From: Arthrobacter sp. Leaf141
Lineage (GTDB): Bacteria; Actinomycetota; Actinomycetes; Actinomycetales; Micrococcaceae
Assembly: GCF_001424565.1 (NCBI RefSeq)
Contig: NZ_LMOL01000022.1
Coordinates: 15,772-58,955 of the forward strand
Direction of reading: 5' to 3'
Length of the DNA stretch: 43,184 nucleotides
A program made the translations under genes and the position numbers. Position 1 is the stretch's first letter. Each line of letters starts with the position of its first letter. Shown here in pieces: positions 17,523 to 24,875 of the stretch. The notes under the pieces were generated by a model. That model made no database searches. It was not told the DNA's origin and saw only the letters and a program-made list of their open reading frames with translations.

Positions 17523-17548
17523 CAAACACTACCCGCGGGTAGTGTTTG
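17523..17548. promoter_or_regulatory. 26-bp perfect palindrome, candidate operator
   Basis: CAAACACTACCCG is followed directly by its reverse complement, with no spacer. It lies about 175 nt before the nuclease start and 64 nt past the VOC gene's end. No T run follows, so a regulator site is more likely than a terminator. The binding protein is unknown. Confidence 0.55.
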
Positions 17549-17611
17549 GGGTTGGCCGGCTGGGGTTGGTGCGGCGAAGAATTTACGCCCCCGTAACGGG
17601 CTGCGGAGGTT

Positions 17612-18403
17612 CTAGCCCGCAGGCTGCTGCCGATTGTCGTCCACGATCCTGAACCGCGCGCCGGTGGGGTCGGCGAGCTGCGCCACCCGGCCGAAACCGC
17701 TGTCCTGCGGCCCCTCCAGCAAGGTGGCACCCAGGGTCAGCGCCGCGGCCACGCTGGCGTCGGCGTCGTCCACGGCAAAGTAAACCTGCCAGTGCGGCGG
17801 GACGTCGGCCGGCAGGTAGGCGGACGCGTCCATGACTCCGGCGTGGGCGTTTTCACCCTCGCCGGAGGTGGCGTACCGGAACTCCGGGGTATCGCTCAGG
17901 ACGGCGGGCTGCCAGCCGAACACGGTGGCGTAGAACTCCAGGGCGCCCCGGTAGTCCTTCGCATGGAGTTCGAACCAGGCCGGGGCGCCGGGCTCGGCCG
18001 CGATATCGAAGCCGTGCATGGCCCCGGGCTGCCACGCGCCGGTGGCGGCCCCGGCGGAGTCCTGGAAGAACAGCATGGTGCCTTGATCCGGGACCTCCAG
18101 GGGACCCAGGTGGATGGAACCGCCATGCGCCACCACGGCGTCGGCGGTGGCTGCAGCGTCATCGGTGCGCAGGTAGACGGACCACAGGTCCGGCATGCCC
18201 ACCTGGTCCGGCTGCCGGGCCATGATGCCCGCCACCGTGCTGCCGTTCCTGGCAGCCATGATGTAGCCGCCGTATTTTTCGGTGTCGCCCACCTCGAATT
18301 CCCAGCCGAACAGGCTGCCGTAAAACGCGCAGGCCTGGTCCGTGTCGCTGGTCATAAGGTCGATCCAGCAGGGCGAACCGTTGATGAAATCCGGAGTGGG
18401 CAT
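17612..18403 (-). CDS. VOC-family protein with two glyoxalase-like domains
   Basis: A 263-residue protein with two consecutive vicinal-oxygen-chelate modules (about 1-125 and 135-260). Each starts with a C/PWIDLMTSDTDQACAFYGSLFGWE-type or PAWFELHAKDYRGALEFYATVF-type segment and ends with a DPTGA or DSAGA strand. This resembles the actinobacterial CFP30B/27-kDa antigen-like proteins. It is cytosolic, and its substrate is unknown. The start ATG 18403 follows AGGAGA at 5 nt; the longer frame is not needed. Confidence 0.9.
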   Translation of the reverse strand: MPTPDFINGSPCWIDLMTSDTDQACAFYGSLFGWEFEVGDTEKYGGYIMAARNGSTVAGIMARQPDQVGMPDLWSVYLRTDDAAATADAVVAHGGSIHLGPLEVPDQGTMLFFQDSAGAATGAWQPGAMHGFDIAAEPGAPAWFELHAKDYRGALEFYATVFGWQPAVLSDTPEFRYATSGEGENAHAGVMDASAYLPADVPPHWQVYFAVDDADASVAAALTLGATLLEGPQDSGFGRVAQLADPTGARFRIVDDNRQQPAG

Positions 18404-18524
18404 GGAATCTCCTGGGTGCAAGGTCAGCTGTCCGGCCCCAGCGGCCGGATCACTCCAGAGACTATGGCGGGCCCCTGACACTGGCAAGCGCCCTGTGCGG
18501 CGGGTGCGGATCGGGCGGTTAAGC

Positions 18525-18563
18525 AAAAAACCCCGGCGGCCAGATCACTGGCACGCCGGGGTT
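18525..18563 (-). terminator. Rho-independent terminator of tRNA-Ser(TGA)
   Basis: AACCCCGGCG pairs with CGCCGGGGTT (18529-18538 with 18554-18563), with an inner GCCAG/CTGGC stem. TTTTTT follows on the minus strand, just past the tRNA 3' end. Confidence 0.85.
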
Positions 18564-18569
18564 ATTCCG

Positions 18570-18657
18570 CGGAAGGTAAGAGATTCGAACTCTTGGTACG
18601 GGGTTACCGCACACTAGTTTTCAAGACTAGCTCCTTCGGCCGCTCGGACAACCTTCC
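18570..18657 (-). tRNA. tRNA-Ser (anticodon TGA)
   Basis: An 88-nt class II tRNA reading UCA and related codons. Acceptor GGAAGGT pairs with ACCTTCC. The anticodon stem CTAGT/ACTAG encloses CTTGAAA, giving TGA. A long variable arm and T arm AAGAG-TTCGAAT-CTCTT follow. The discriminator is G and no CCA is encoded. A strong terminator follows. Confidence 0.97.
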
Positions 18658-18765
18658 TCAACGAGTAGTGTTTCATAGGCACTTGCCTGCAACAAAACAG
18701 AGCCCGGAAAGTGTCCGGTGCACACTGGTGGCAGGCCAGTATTCAGTCAGGAACGGGAGAGGTCC

Positions 18766-19749
18766 ATGAAAGCCGTCTTTATATCGGAACCGGGCGGCCC
18801 GGAGGTGCTGGAAGTCCGCGAGGTGGACGCCCCCGTGCCGGGTACGGGCGAGGTGCTGATCGACGTGGTGGCTGCCGGCCTGAACCGCGCGGACGTGCAG
18901 CAGCGCAAGGGCGTATACCCGCCCCCGCCCGGTGTGTCCGAAATTCCCGGCCTGGAGGTTTCCGGCCGGATCGCGGGTTTCGGGCCCGGGGTCGCCAAGG
19001 CGTTTTCCCTGGGCGACAAGGTGGTGGCCCTGCTGGCCGGCGGCGGTTATGCCCAGCAGGTGGCGGTCCCCGCCGAGCAGGTCCTGCGGCTGCCGGACGG
19101 TGTGGATCTGGTCACCGCTGCGTCCCTGCCGGAGGTCGCGGCCACTGTTTATTCGAACCTGATCATGACCGCGCAGCTGCAGGCCGGCGAAACGGTCCTG
19201 ATCCACGGTGCCACCGGCGGGATCGGCACGTTCGCCATCCAGCTGGCCAAAGCCTTCGGCGCGCGGGTTGCCACCACCGCAGGGTCCGATGAGAAGGTGG
19301 GCACCGCCACGGCCTTCCTCGGTGCGGATATCGCCATCAACTACCGGGAAGAGGACTTTCCGGAGAGCCTGCGCCGCCAGAACGGGGGCAAGGGGGCCGA
19401 TGTGATCCTGGATGTGGTGGGAGCCAAATACCTCCGCCAGAACGTGGATGCCCTGGCCGAATACGGCAGGCTGGTGGTTATCGGGCTGCAGGGTGGTGCC
19501 ACGGGCGAACTCGACCTCGGCAAGCTGTTGTCCAAGCGCGGTGCGGTGGTGGCCACGGCCCTGCGGCCCCGGCCTGTCGCCGAAAAGGGCGCCATCATGA
19601 CGGCGGTGCGCGACGCGGTGTGGCCGCTGGTCAGTGACGGCCGGATCCGCCCCTTGGTGGCCAGGTCCTTCCCGCTGGAACAGGTCAGGGCGGCGCACCG
19701 GTACTTCGATACCGGCGATCACGTGGGCAAGATCCTGCTGGTGATGTAG
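18766..19749 (+). CDS. NAD(P)H:quinone oxidoreductase, zinc-free MDR family
   Basis: A 327-residue medium-chain reductase of the QOR/PIG3 type, reducing quinones or similar electrophiles with NADPH. The N-terminal GroES-like domain has GLNRADVQQRKGVYPPPPG. The Rossmann domain has HGATGGIGTFAIQLAKAFGA (about 146-165), the usual NADPH loop. The zinc ligands of alcohol dehydrogenases are absent. The start ATG 18766 follows GGGAGAGG; the frame's longer extension lacks support. It is divergent from tRNA-Ser. A small GC hairpin (19751-19765) follows the stop. The physiological substrate is unknown. Confidence 0.92.
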   Translation: MKAVFISEPGGPEVLEVREVDAPVPGTGEVLIDVVAAGLNRADVQQRKGVYPPPPGVSEIPGLEVSGRIAGFGPGVAKAFSLGDKVVALLAGGGYAQQVAVPAEQVLRLPDGVDLVTAASLPEVAATVYSNLIMTAQLQAGETVLIHGATGGIGTFAIQLAKAFGARVATTAGSDEKVGTATAFLGADIAINYREEDFPESLRRQNGGKGADVILDVVGAKYLRQNVDALAEYGRLVVIGLQGGATGELDLGKLLSKRGAVVATALRPRPVAEKGAIMTAVRDAVWPLVSDGRIRPLVARSFPLEQVRAAHRYFDTGDHVGKILLVM

Positions 19750-19787
19750 TCCGCCGTTCCGGCGGCGCAGGCGCTAGATACTCAGTA

Positions 19788-19816
19788 TTGCCAGGGGACT
19801 TCACTCCGGCTAGGCT
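19788..19816 (+). promoter_or_regulatory. Promoter of the padR-ABC operon
   Basis: TTGCCA (19788-19793), a 17-nt spacer and TAGGCT (19811-19816) form a good sigma-70-type promoter. ATACT-C-AGTAT (19778-19788), a small dyad, abuts the -35 and could be the PadR site. Confidence 0.6.
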
Positions 19817-19826
19817 CGTCTATACG

Positions 19827-19861
19827 CGGTATGCACGGGTCTTGGGGGTCCGTGCATACCG
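19827..19861 (+). promoter_or_regulatory. Inverted repeat in the padR leader
   Basis: CGGTATGCACGG, an 11-nt spacer and its perfect reverse complement lie just after the predicted transcription start and 25 nt before the padR ATG. It could be an operator for autoregulation or an RNA hairpin in the leader. Confidence 0.55.
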
Positions 19862-19886
19862 GCAGCCAGCCACGCAAGGGAGCCGT

Positions 19887-20492
19887 ATGTCCATCCGCCA
19901 CAGCCTCCTCGCCCTCCTGCAGGACCAGCCGCGGTACGGCTACCAGCTCCGGGTCGAGTTTGAAAACCGTACGGGCGCTACCTGGCCGTTGAACATCGGG
20001 CAGGTCTACACCACCCTGGACCGGCTGGAACGCGACGCCCTGGTGGCCAAGGAGGGCGACGACGGCGAAGGCCACGTGGTGTACAGCATCACCGCCGCCG
20101 GGACTGCTGAAGTCCGGGGCTGGTTCGCCGCCCCGGTGGAACGGAACAACCCGCCGCGGAATGAGCTCGCCATCAAGCTCGCGCTCGCCGTGACGCTGCC
20201 GGGAGTGGATGTCCAGGCCATCATCCAGGCGCAGCGCGTTGCCTCCATCAGGGCGCTGCAGGATTACACCAGGGCCCGCCGGGACGCCGCCGGCACACCG
20301 CGGACAGGAGATACGGCCTGGCTGCTGGTGCTCGACTCGCTGATCTTCCAGACCGAAGCGGAAGTCCGGTGGCTTGACCTTTGCGAGGCGCGGATGGTCC
20401 AACAGGCGCAGGCCGCCGGCCAGGCCGTCACCCGCCCATCATCCGCCGGGGTCCCGGAAGACGCCACGCCCACCGCGGATACCCGCCGATGA
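19887..20492 (+). CDS. PadR-family transcriptional regulator
   Basis: A 201-residue regulator with the N-terminal winged helix of PadR proteins (about 1-85): HSLLALLQDQPRYGYQLRVEFENRTG, then LNIGQVYTTLDRLERDALV. The C-terminal half is helical and would form the dimer arm that often binds a ligand. The start ATG 19887 follows AAGGGAG. The stop overlaps the ABC ATPase start as ATGA, so it is the first gene of a three-gene operon. It probably represses its own operon, using the dyads upstream. The inducer is unknown. Confidence 0.9.
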   Translation: MSIRHSLLALLQDQPRYGYQLRVEFENRTGATWPLNIGQVYTTLDRLERDALVAKEGDDGEGHVVYSITAAGTAEVRGWFAAPVERNNPPRNELAIKLALAVTLPGVDVQAIIQAQRVASIRALQDYTRARRDAAGTPRTGDTAWLLVLDSLIFQTEAEVRWLDLCEARMVQQAQAAGQAVTRPSSAGVPEDATPTADTRR

Positions 20493-21226
20493 GCGTCCAG
20501 GGTCCGCAGCAGGTCCTCGAACTCGCCAAAGTCAGCCGGACATTCGGCGCGGGCGCCACGGCGGTGGCGGCCCTGCGCGAAGTGGACCTGAGCGTGGCAG
20601 CAGGAGAATTTGTGGCCGTGATGGGGCCGTCCGGATCCGGGAAATCCTCCCTCCTCGCTCTCGCAGGCGGACTGGACAAGCCCACGGGCGGCGGAGTCTT
20701 TGTGGAATCCACCCCCCTTGCCGGGCTGGGCCTGAATGACCTGGCACGGCTCCGCCGCCGCGCTGTGGGGTATGTGTTCCAGGACTTCAACCTGGTCCCC
20801 ACCCTGACGGCCGCGGAGAACGTCAGCCTGCCGCTGGAACTGGATGGCACACCCCTGAAAAAGGCCCGCCGGCAGGCCGCCGACGCGCTGCGCCAGGTGG
20901 GTATCCCGGAGCTGGCGGACCGTTTCCTGGACCAGATGTCCGGCGGACAGCAGCAGCGGGTGGCAATCGCCCGCGCCATTGTGGGCGAGCGGCGCCTGAT
21001 TCTTGCCGACGAGCCCACCGGAGCATTGGACTCCACCACCGGGCACGGGGTGATGGAGGTTTTGCGGGCCCGCGCCGATGCGGGTGCCGCCGTGATGCTG
21101 GTTACCCACGAGGCCCGGCACGCGGCCTGGGCCGACCGGGTGGTGTTCCTGCGTGATGGCCGGATCGTGGACCAGGCCTCGGCCATGCACGATCCCACGA
21201 TGCTGCTGACCCAGGCCGGCTTCTGA
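20489..21226 (+). CDS. ABC transporter ATP-binding protein, MacB/LolD type
   Basis: A 245-residue ATPase with Walker A GPSGSGKSS (46-54), signature SGGQQ (151-155), Walker B LILADEPTG and GYVFQDFNLVPTLTAAENV as the Q-loop region. This belongs to the LolD/FtsE/MacB branch that pairs with FtsX-like permeases. Its ATG overlaps the padR stop (ATGA) and its TGA overlaps the permease ATG (TGATG). The three are surely translated together. It powers the permease in the next gene, probably for export or envelope work. Confidence 0.94.
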   Translation: MSVQGPQQVLELAKVSRTFGAGATAVAALREVDLSVAAGEFVAVMGPSGSGKSSLLALAGGLDKPTGGGVFVESTPLAGLGLNDLARLRRRAVGYVFQDFNLVPTLTAAENVSLPLELDGTPLKKARRQAADALRQVGIPELADRFLDQMSGGQQQRVAIARAIVGERRLILADEPTGALDSTTGHGVMEVLRARADAGAAVMLVTHEARHAAWADRVVFLRDGRIVDQASAMHDPTMLLTQAGF

Positions 21227-24090
21227 TGCCGTTGAATCTGGCTCCGGCGCCTGGCGGGCGGCGGGGCAGCTTCCGCGTTGCCCTCCGGATGGCCCGCCGG
21301 GACATCCGCCGCCACCGCGGCAGGTCGGTGCTGATTGTCCTGCTGATCCTGCTGCCCGTCGCGGCCATGACCGGGGCGGCGACCTTGAACCAAAGCCTGC
21401 ACCGCACTCCCGATGAGACCGTCCGCTATGAACTGGGCGGCATGCAGGCGCGGTTCAGCACGCTTCCCGCTCCCAACGGCGACTCCGTCCAGGACCCGCT
21501 GGATGACACCAGGGTGGTCTCCAGCTCCGGTGCGCACGATCCCGGGTTCGTTGGCAGTGACCCGCTGGACCTTGTCCCGGCGGGGTATGAGGTGGTCCCG
21601 CACCGGCAGCTCCAGCTGACCACCCGGGTGGGCGACGGCGACGCCTCCTTCGGCGCGAGGGTGGTCGACGCGCTCCACCCGGCCTTCGCCGGCCGCTACT
21701 CACTGCTTTCCGGCCGCGCGCCGCAGTCCCCCGCTGAGGTACTGGCCTCCCCAGGGTTCCTGGACCGGTTCGGCCTGGAGCCGGGCACCACCATCACCAC
21801 TTCCGCCGGCACGTTCACACCCGTGGGCATCCTCCGTGACGCCGACACCTCTGACGGCAATTCGTTCCTCTACCTTGCGGCGGACCAGGTTCCGGCCGGG
21901 CTGCTGGCCGGGGTGGCCGCGGACTCTGTCACCACGTCCTACTACCTCGCCGGACCCGAACCCGTCACGTGGCAGCAGGTCCGGGCGGCCAACCGGGCGG
22001 GGGTGGCCGTACTGTCCCGTGACGTGGTGCTCAATCCGCCGCCCGCGGACCAGCAAACGTTCGACGGCGGCCCGTTGCCGGACCAGGGGTTGGCCGCGGA
22101 ACTCGGCATGTATGCAACGTTTGCGCTGATCGGAGCGCTGGCACTGCTGGAGGTCGGCCTGCTGGCGGGCACCGCCTTTGCCGTTGGCGCCAAAGGCCAG
22201 ATCCGCGAACTTGCACTGCTGGCCGCTTCCGGCGCCGAAGCGCCCACCCTCCGCGCCGTCGTCACGGCGGCAGGCCTGTGGCTGGGCGGGACCGCCGTTG
22301 TGCTGGGCGCGGCCCTGGGGTTCGGCGCGGCAGCCCTTGTGGTGCTGTGGGTCCGGGCTGCCGGTTCGGCCCGCCTGGCCGGGGTGCACCCGGACCCGGT
22401 GCCTACAGCCGTCGCCATGGTGATGGGGCTTGCCGCCTGCCTTCTCGCCGCGCGGTCGCCTGCACACCACGTGGCCCGCCGGGCGGTGCTGGGGGCGCTG
22501 AAGACCGGGCGCGCCCCGGCCGGAAGCGCGAAAAAGAGTGCCATCACCGGCGCTGCCCTACTGCTGGCCGCCGCCGGTGCCTTCGCCGGAAGCTGGTTCG
22601 TGGGACACTCCACCAGCGATCCGGACCGGCTGGCGGAGCTGTTCCCCGTGGCCTCGGGCCTGCTGACCGGGGGTGCGGTGTTGACCGTGGTGGCGCTGTC
22701 ACTGCTGACCGGGTGGCTCCTTACCCTTCTCCCGCGCCGGACCGGGCGGCTGCCACTGGCGCTCCGCCTGGCTGCCCGCGATGCCACCAGGAACCGCAAC
22801 CGCACGGTGCCCGCAGTGGCCGCAGTCCTGGCCGCGGCGGCGCTGGCCAGCAGTGCCCTGGTCCTGGCGGCGAGCCAGCAGGCCGGGATCCGCGAAACCT
22901 ACTCCTGGACCGCCCTTGAGAACCAGGCCTTCCTGCCCCTGTCGCTGGAGCAGCCGCCCCTGGTGGACGGCACCCCGCAGCCAGCCACCGCAGTGGCGCC
23001 GGAGCAGCTTTCCGCCGCGCTCAGCGGAGCCCTGGGCACCGTGGCCTGGACCAGGGTGGTCGCCACGCCCGCCCCGCCGCTGAACTGCTTCGATGGTCCC
23101 GGTGAAGACCTTGCCCCCGCCCGGACGGCCACCAGGAACTGCCTCCAGTACGCGCTGGGCACCCCGCCGGGCAACGCCTGCCCCGTGACGCCGATGGGGC
23201 GGCTGCAGGATCCCGGCGACCCGCGCTGCAAGGGACCGCTGGCCGAGGGGACCGGCTCGCCCCGGTCCATCGTGGTGGGCGGCGCTGACGAGATCCGTGC
23301 CGTCCTGGGCGTGGAACCCGGGCCGGCTGCCCTGGCCGTCCTGGCGAACGGCGGAATGGTGGTGACCAACCAGGTCTTTGTCCGCGACGGGACGGTGGAA
23401 CTTCAAACCCTGGACCTTCGCCGGCCCATGGATGAACCAGCGGGGCGCCAAATGCAGTATGACCCGGTCGGCAGCGTCCCCCTGGTGGCGGCGGTGGTGG
23501 AACCGCTGGTTCCGGTTCCCTACTACGGCGTCATTTCCGCCGGCACGGCAGCGCGGCTGGGGATGGAGCCGCGTCCCAGTGAGTTGCTGGTCCAGCTCAC
23601 GGAGCACCCCTCCGCGGCCCAGGTTGACACTGCCAACGGCGTTATTGCCTCGACGTACAAACACCCCGGCGCCGCCCTCTGGGTGGAACCGGGGATCCCC
23701 AGGGACAGTTCCTGGCAGATGTGGGCCATCGTGCTGGCCAGTGCGCTGATCACCGTCAGCGCCGCCGGCATCACCACCGGTCTGGCGCTCGCCGATGGCC
23801 GCCGGGACCAGAGGACCCTGGCCGCGGTGGGTGCCGCACCCAGGCTCTGCAAAGCGCTCGCCGGAAGCCAGGCGCTCTTCACGGCCGGGCTGGGCGCGGC
23901 ACTGGGTGCAGCGGCCGGCGTGGTCCCCGCTGTGCTGCTCGTGGCAGCCACGGAAATGCGGATCGCGCTGGCGGTCCCGTGGACGTACCTGCTGGTCCTG
24001 GTGCTGGCAGTCCCGCTGGTGGCCGCCGCCCTCGCCTGGACGTTCACCAGGGCGGCCCTGCCCACGGGCCGGCGGGAGCAAGGAACCTGA
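21226..24090 (+). CDS. FtsX-like ABC permease, duplicated
   Basis: A 954-residue membrane protein with two FtsX-like halves. The first has a TM near 36-56 (RSVLIVLLILLPVAAMTG), a large outside domain and three TMs about 285-410. The second begins near 505 (LRLAARDATRNRNRT) with a TM, another outside domain with several cysteines (about 615-670), and three TMs near 830-945. Such proteins act as mechanotransmission exporters, often for peptides or antibiotics, rather than as simple channels. It is coupled to the ATPase by TGATG. The substrate is unknown; the PadR partner suggests induction by a small molecule or drug. Confidence 0.9.
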   Translation: MPLNLAPAPGGRRGSFRVALRMARRDIRRHRGRSVLIVLLILLPVAAMTGAATLNQSLHRTPDETVRYELGGMQARFSTLPAPNGDSVQDPLDDTRVVSSSGAHDPGFVGSDPLDLVPAGYEVVPHRQLQLTTRVGDGDASFGARVVDALHPAFAGRYSLLSGRAPQSPAEVLASPGFLDRFGLEPGTTITTSAGTFTPVGILRDADTSDGNSFLYLAADQVPAGLLAGVAADSVTTSYYLAGPEPVTWQQVRAANRAGVAVLSRDVVLNPPPADQQTFDGGPLPDQGLAAELGMYATFALIGALALLEVGLLAGTAFAVGAKGQIRELALLAASGAEAPTLRAVVTAAGLWLGGTAVVLGAALGFGAAALVVLWVRAAGSARLAGVHPDPVPTAVAMVMGLAACLLAARSPAHHVARRAVLGALKTGRAPAGSAKKSAITGAALLLAAAGAFAGSWFVGHSTSDPDRLAELFPVASGLLTGGAVLTVVALSLLTGWLLTLLPRRTGRLPLALRLAARDATRNRNRTVPAVAAVLAAAALASSALVLAASQQAGIRETYSWTALENQAFLPLSLEQPPLVDGTPQPATAVAPEQLSAALSGALGTVAWTRVVATPAPPLNCFDGPGEDLAPARTATRNCLQYALGTPPGNACPVTPMGRLQDPGDPRCKGPLAEGTGSPRSIVVGGADEIRAVLGVEPGPAALAVLANGGMVVTNQVFVRDGTVELQTLDLRRPMDEPAGRQMQYDPVGSVPLVAAVVEPLVPVPYYGVISAGTAARLGMEPRPSELLVQLTEHPSAAQVDTANGVIASTYKHPGAALWVEPGIPRDSSWQMWAIVLASALITVSAAGITTGLALADGRRDQRTLAAVGAAPRLCKALAGSQALFTAGLGAALGAAAGVVPAVLLVAATEMRIALAVPWTYLLVLVLAVPLVAAALAWTFTRAALPTGRREQGT

Positions 24091-24232
24091 CGGCCTGCGG
24101 GCATGGCCGGGTCCGGGCTGGGGCCAGAAGCCAATAGGTCACACAATTGGGTCTTTTTGATTGACCGCAACAGGCCTAGCGTGGGTTGCAGGAGCCGCCT
24201 GCCAGGGGCGGCGGAGCCCACGGAGGAAGCTC

Positions 24233-24517
24233 ATGACAACCCACGTTGCCGATTGCAGTGTCACCCGTTGTTCGTTCAACGACCATGAAGGCTGCACAGC
24301 GCACGCCATTACTGTGGGGGGAACGGAAGACCACGCCTCCTGTGCCACCTTCATCGACACCGGCCACAGCGGCGGCCTGCCCAAAGTCCTGGCCGATGTC
24401 GGGGCCTGCCAGCGCTCCGAATGCGTTCACAACGACCACCTGATGTGCAACGCCCCCGCCGTGCACGTTGGCCCGGGCGCGGACAACGCCGACTGCCTCA
24501 CCTACTCGCACGCCTGA
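24233..24517 (+). CDS. Small tandem DUF1540 cysteine protein
   Basis: A 94-residue protein built of two copies of the DUF1540 motif. C8-x4-C13-x7-C21-x15-C37 and C59-x4-C64-x7-C72-x15-C88 have identical spacing, with a CSFNDHEGC / CVHNDHLMC core. Eight cysteines in two equal sets suggest two metal sites, likely zinc. The start ATG 24233 follows GGAGGAAG. TAGCGT (24177-24182) upstream may be the -10 box. A hairpin terminator follows, so it is a single-gene unit. The function of the family is unknown. Confidence 0.88.
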   Translation: MTTHVADCSVTRCSFNDHEGCTAHAITVGGTEDHASCATFIDTGHSGGLPKVLADVGACQRSECVHNDHLMCNAPAVHVGPGADNADCLTYSHA

Positions 24518-24541
24518 CCACCGGACACCACTGTCCCGGGA

Positions 24542-24577
24542 CAGGGCCTCCGACCGGACACCCGGCCGGGGGCCCTG
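24542..24577 (+). terminator. Terminator hairpin after the DUF1540 gene
   Basis: A 16-bp stem with one G-T pair and one mismatch (24542-24557 with 24562-24577), a 4-nt ACAC loop, and a short TTT a few bases later. Confidence 0.65.
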
Positions 24578-24875
24578 CCTGTTTCGCGGCACTGCCACGC
24601 AGGTACCGACAGCTGCAACCCAGCCGCCAATCCCGCACCGACCCAACAGCGGCAAACCCCATACCGCCGACCGGCCGGACTGCCCGGCCGGACGCCCGCT
24701 GCCCGGCCCGCCCAAGACGTGAGCGCACTCTGCAAGCCAGGTGCCGGCGTCGTTCGCCGCCCCATGCCCGCCGTTCGCCGCACCCCGCCGGCGGCATAAC
24801 CCGAAAGCCGTCCCGGCAGCCGGATGCATTGGTAAGGTGCCTGCAAGCAACAGTGAACACTCTCAAGGAGGAGAC
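24578..24875. other. C-rich gap before cstA
   Basis: About 300 bases with a strong C over G skew on the plus strand and no supported gene. Short frames here have no ribosome site. It should contain the cstA promoter; I see no convincing -35/-10 pair. The last 15 nt hold the cstA ribosome site AAGGAGGAG. Confidence 0.5.

Noticed and set aside
7785..18657. The two tRNA-Ser genes as integration sites bounding an island
   Set aside because: The interval holds ordinary core genes of the same composition, no integrase, and no direct repeat of a tRNA 3' end.
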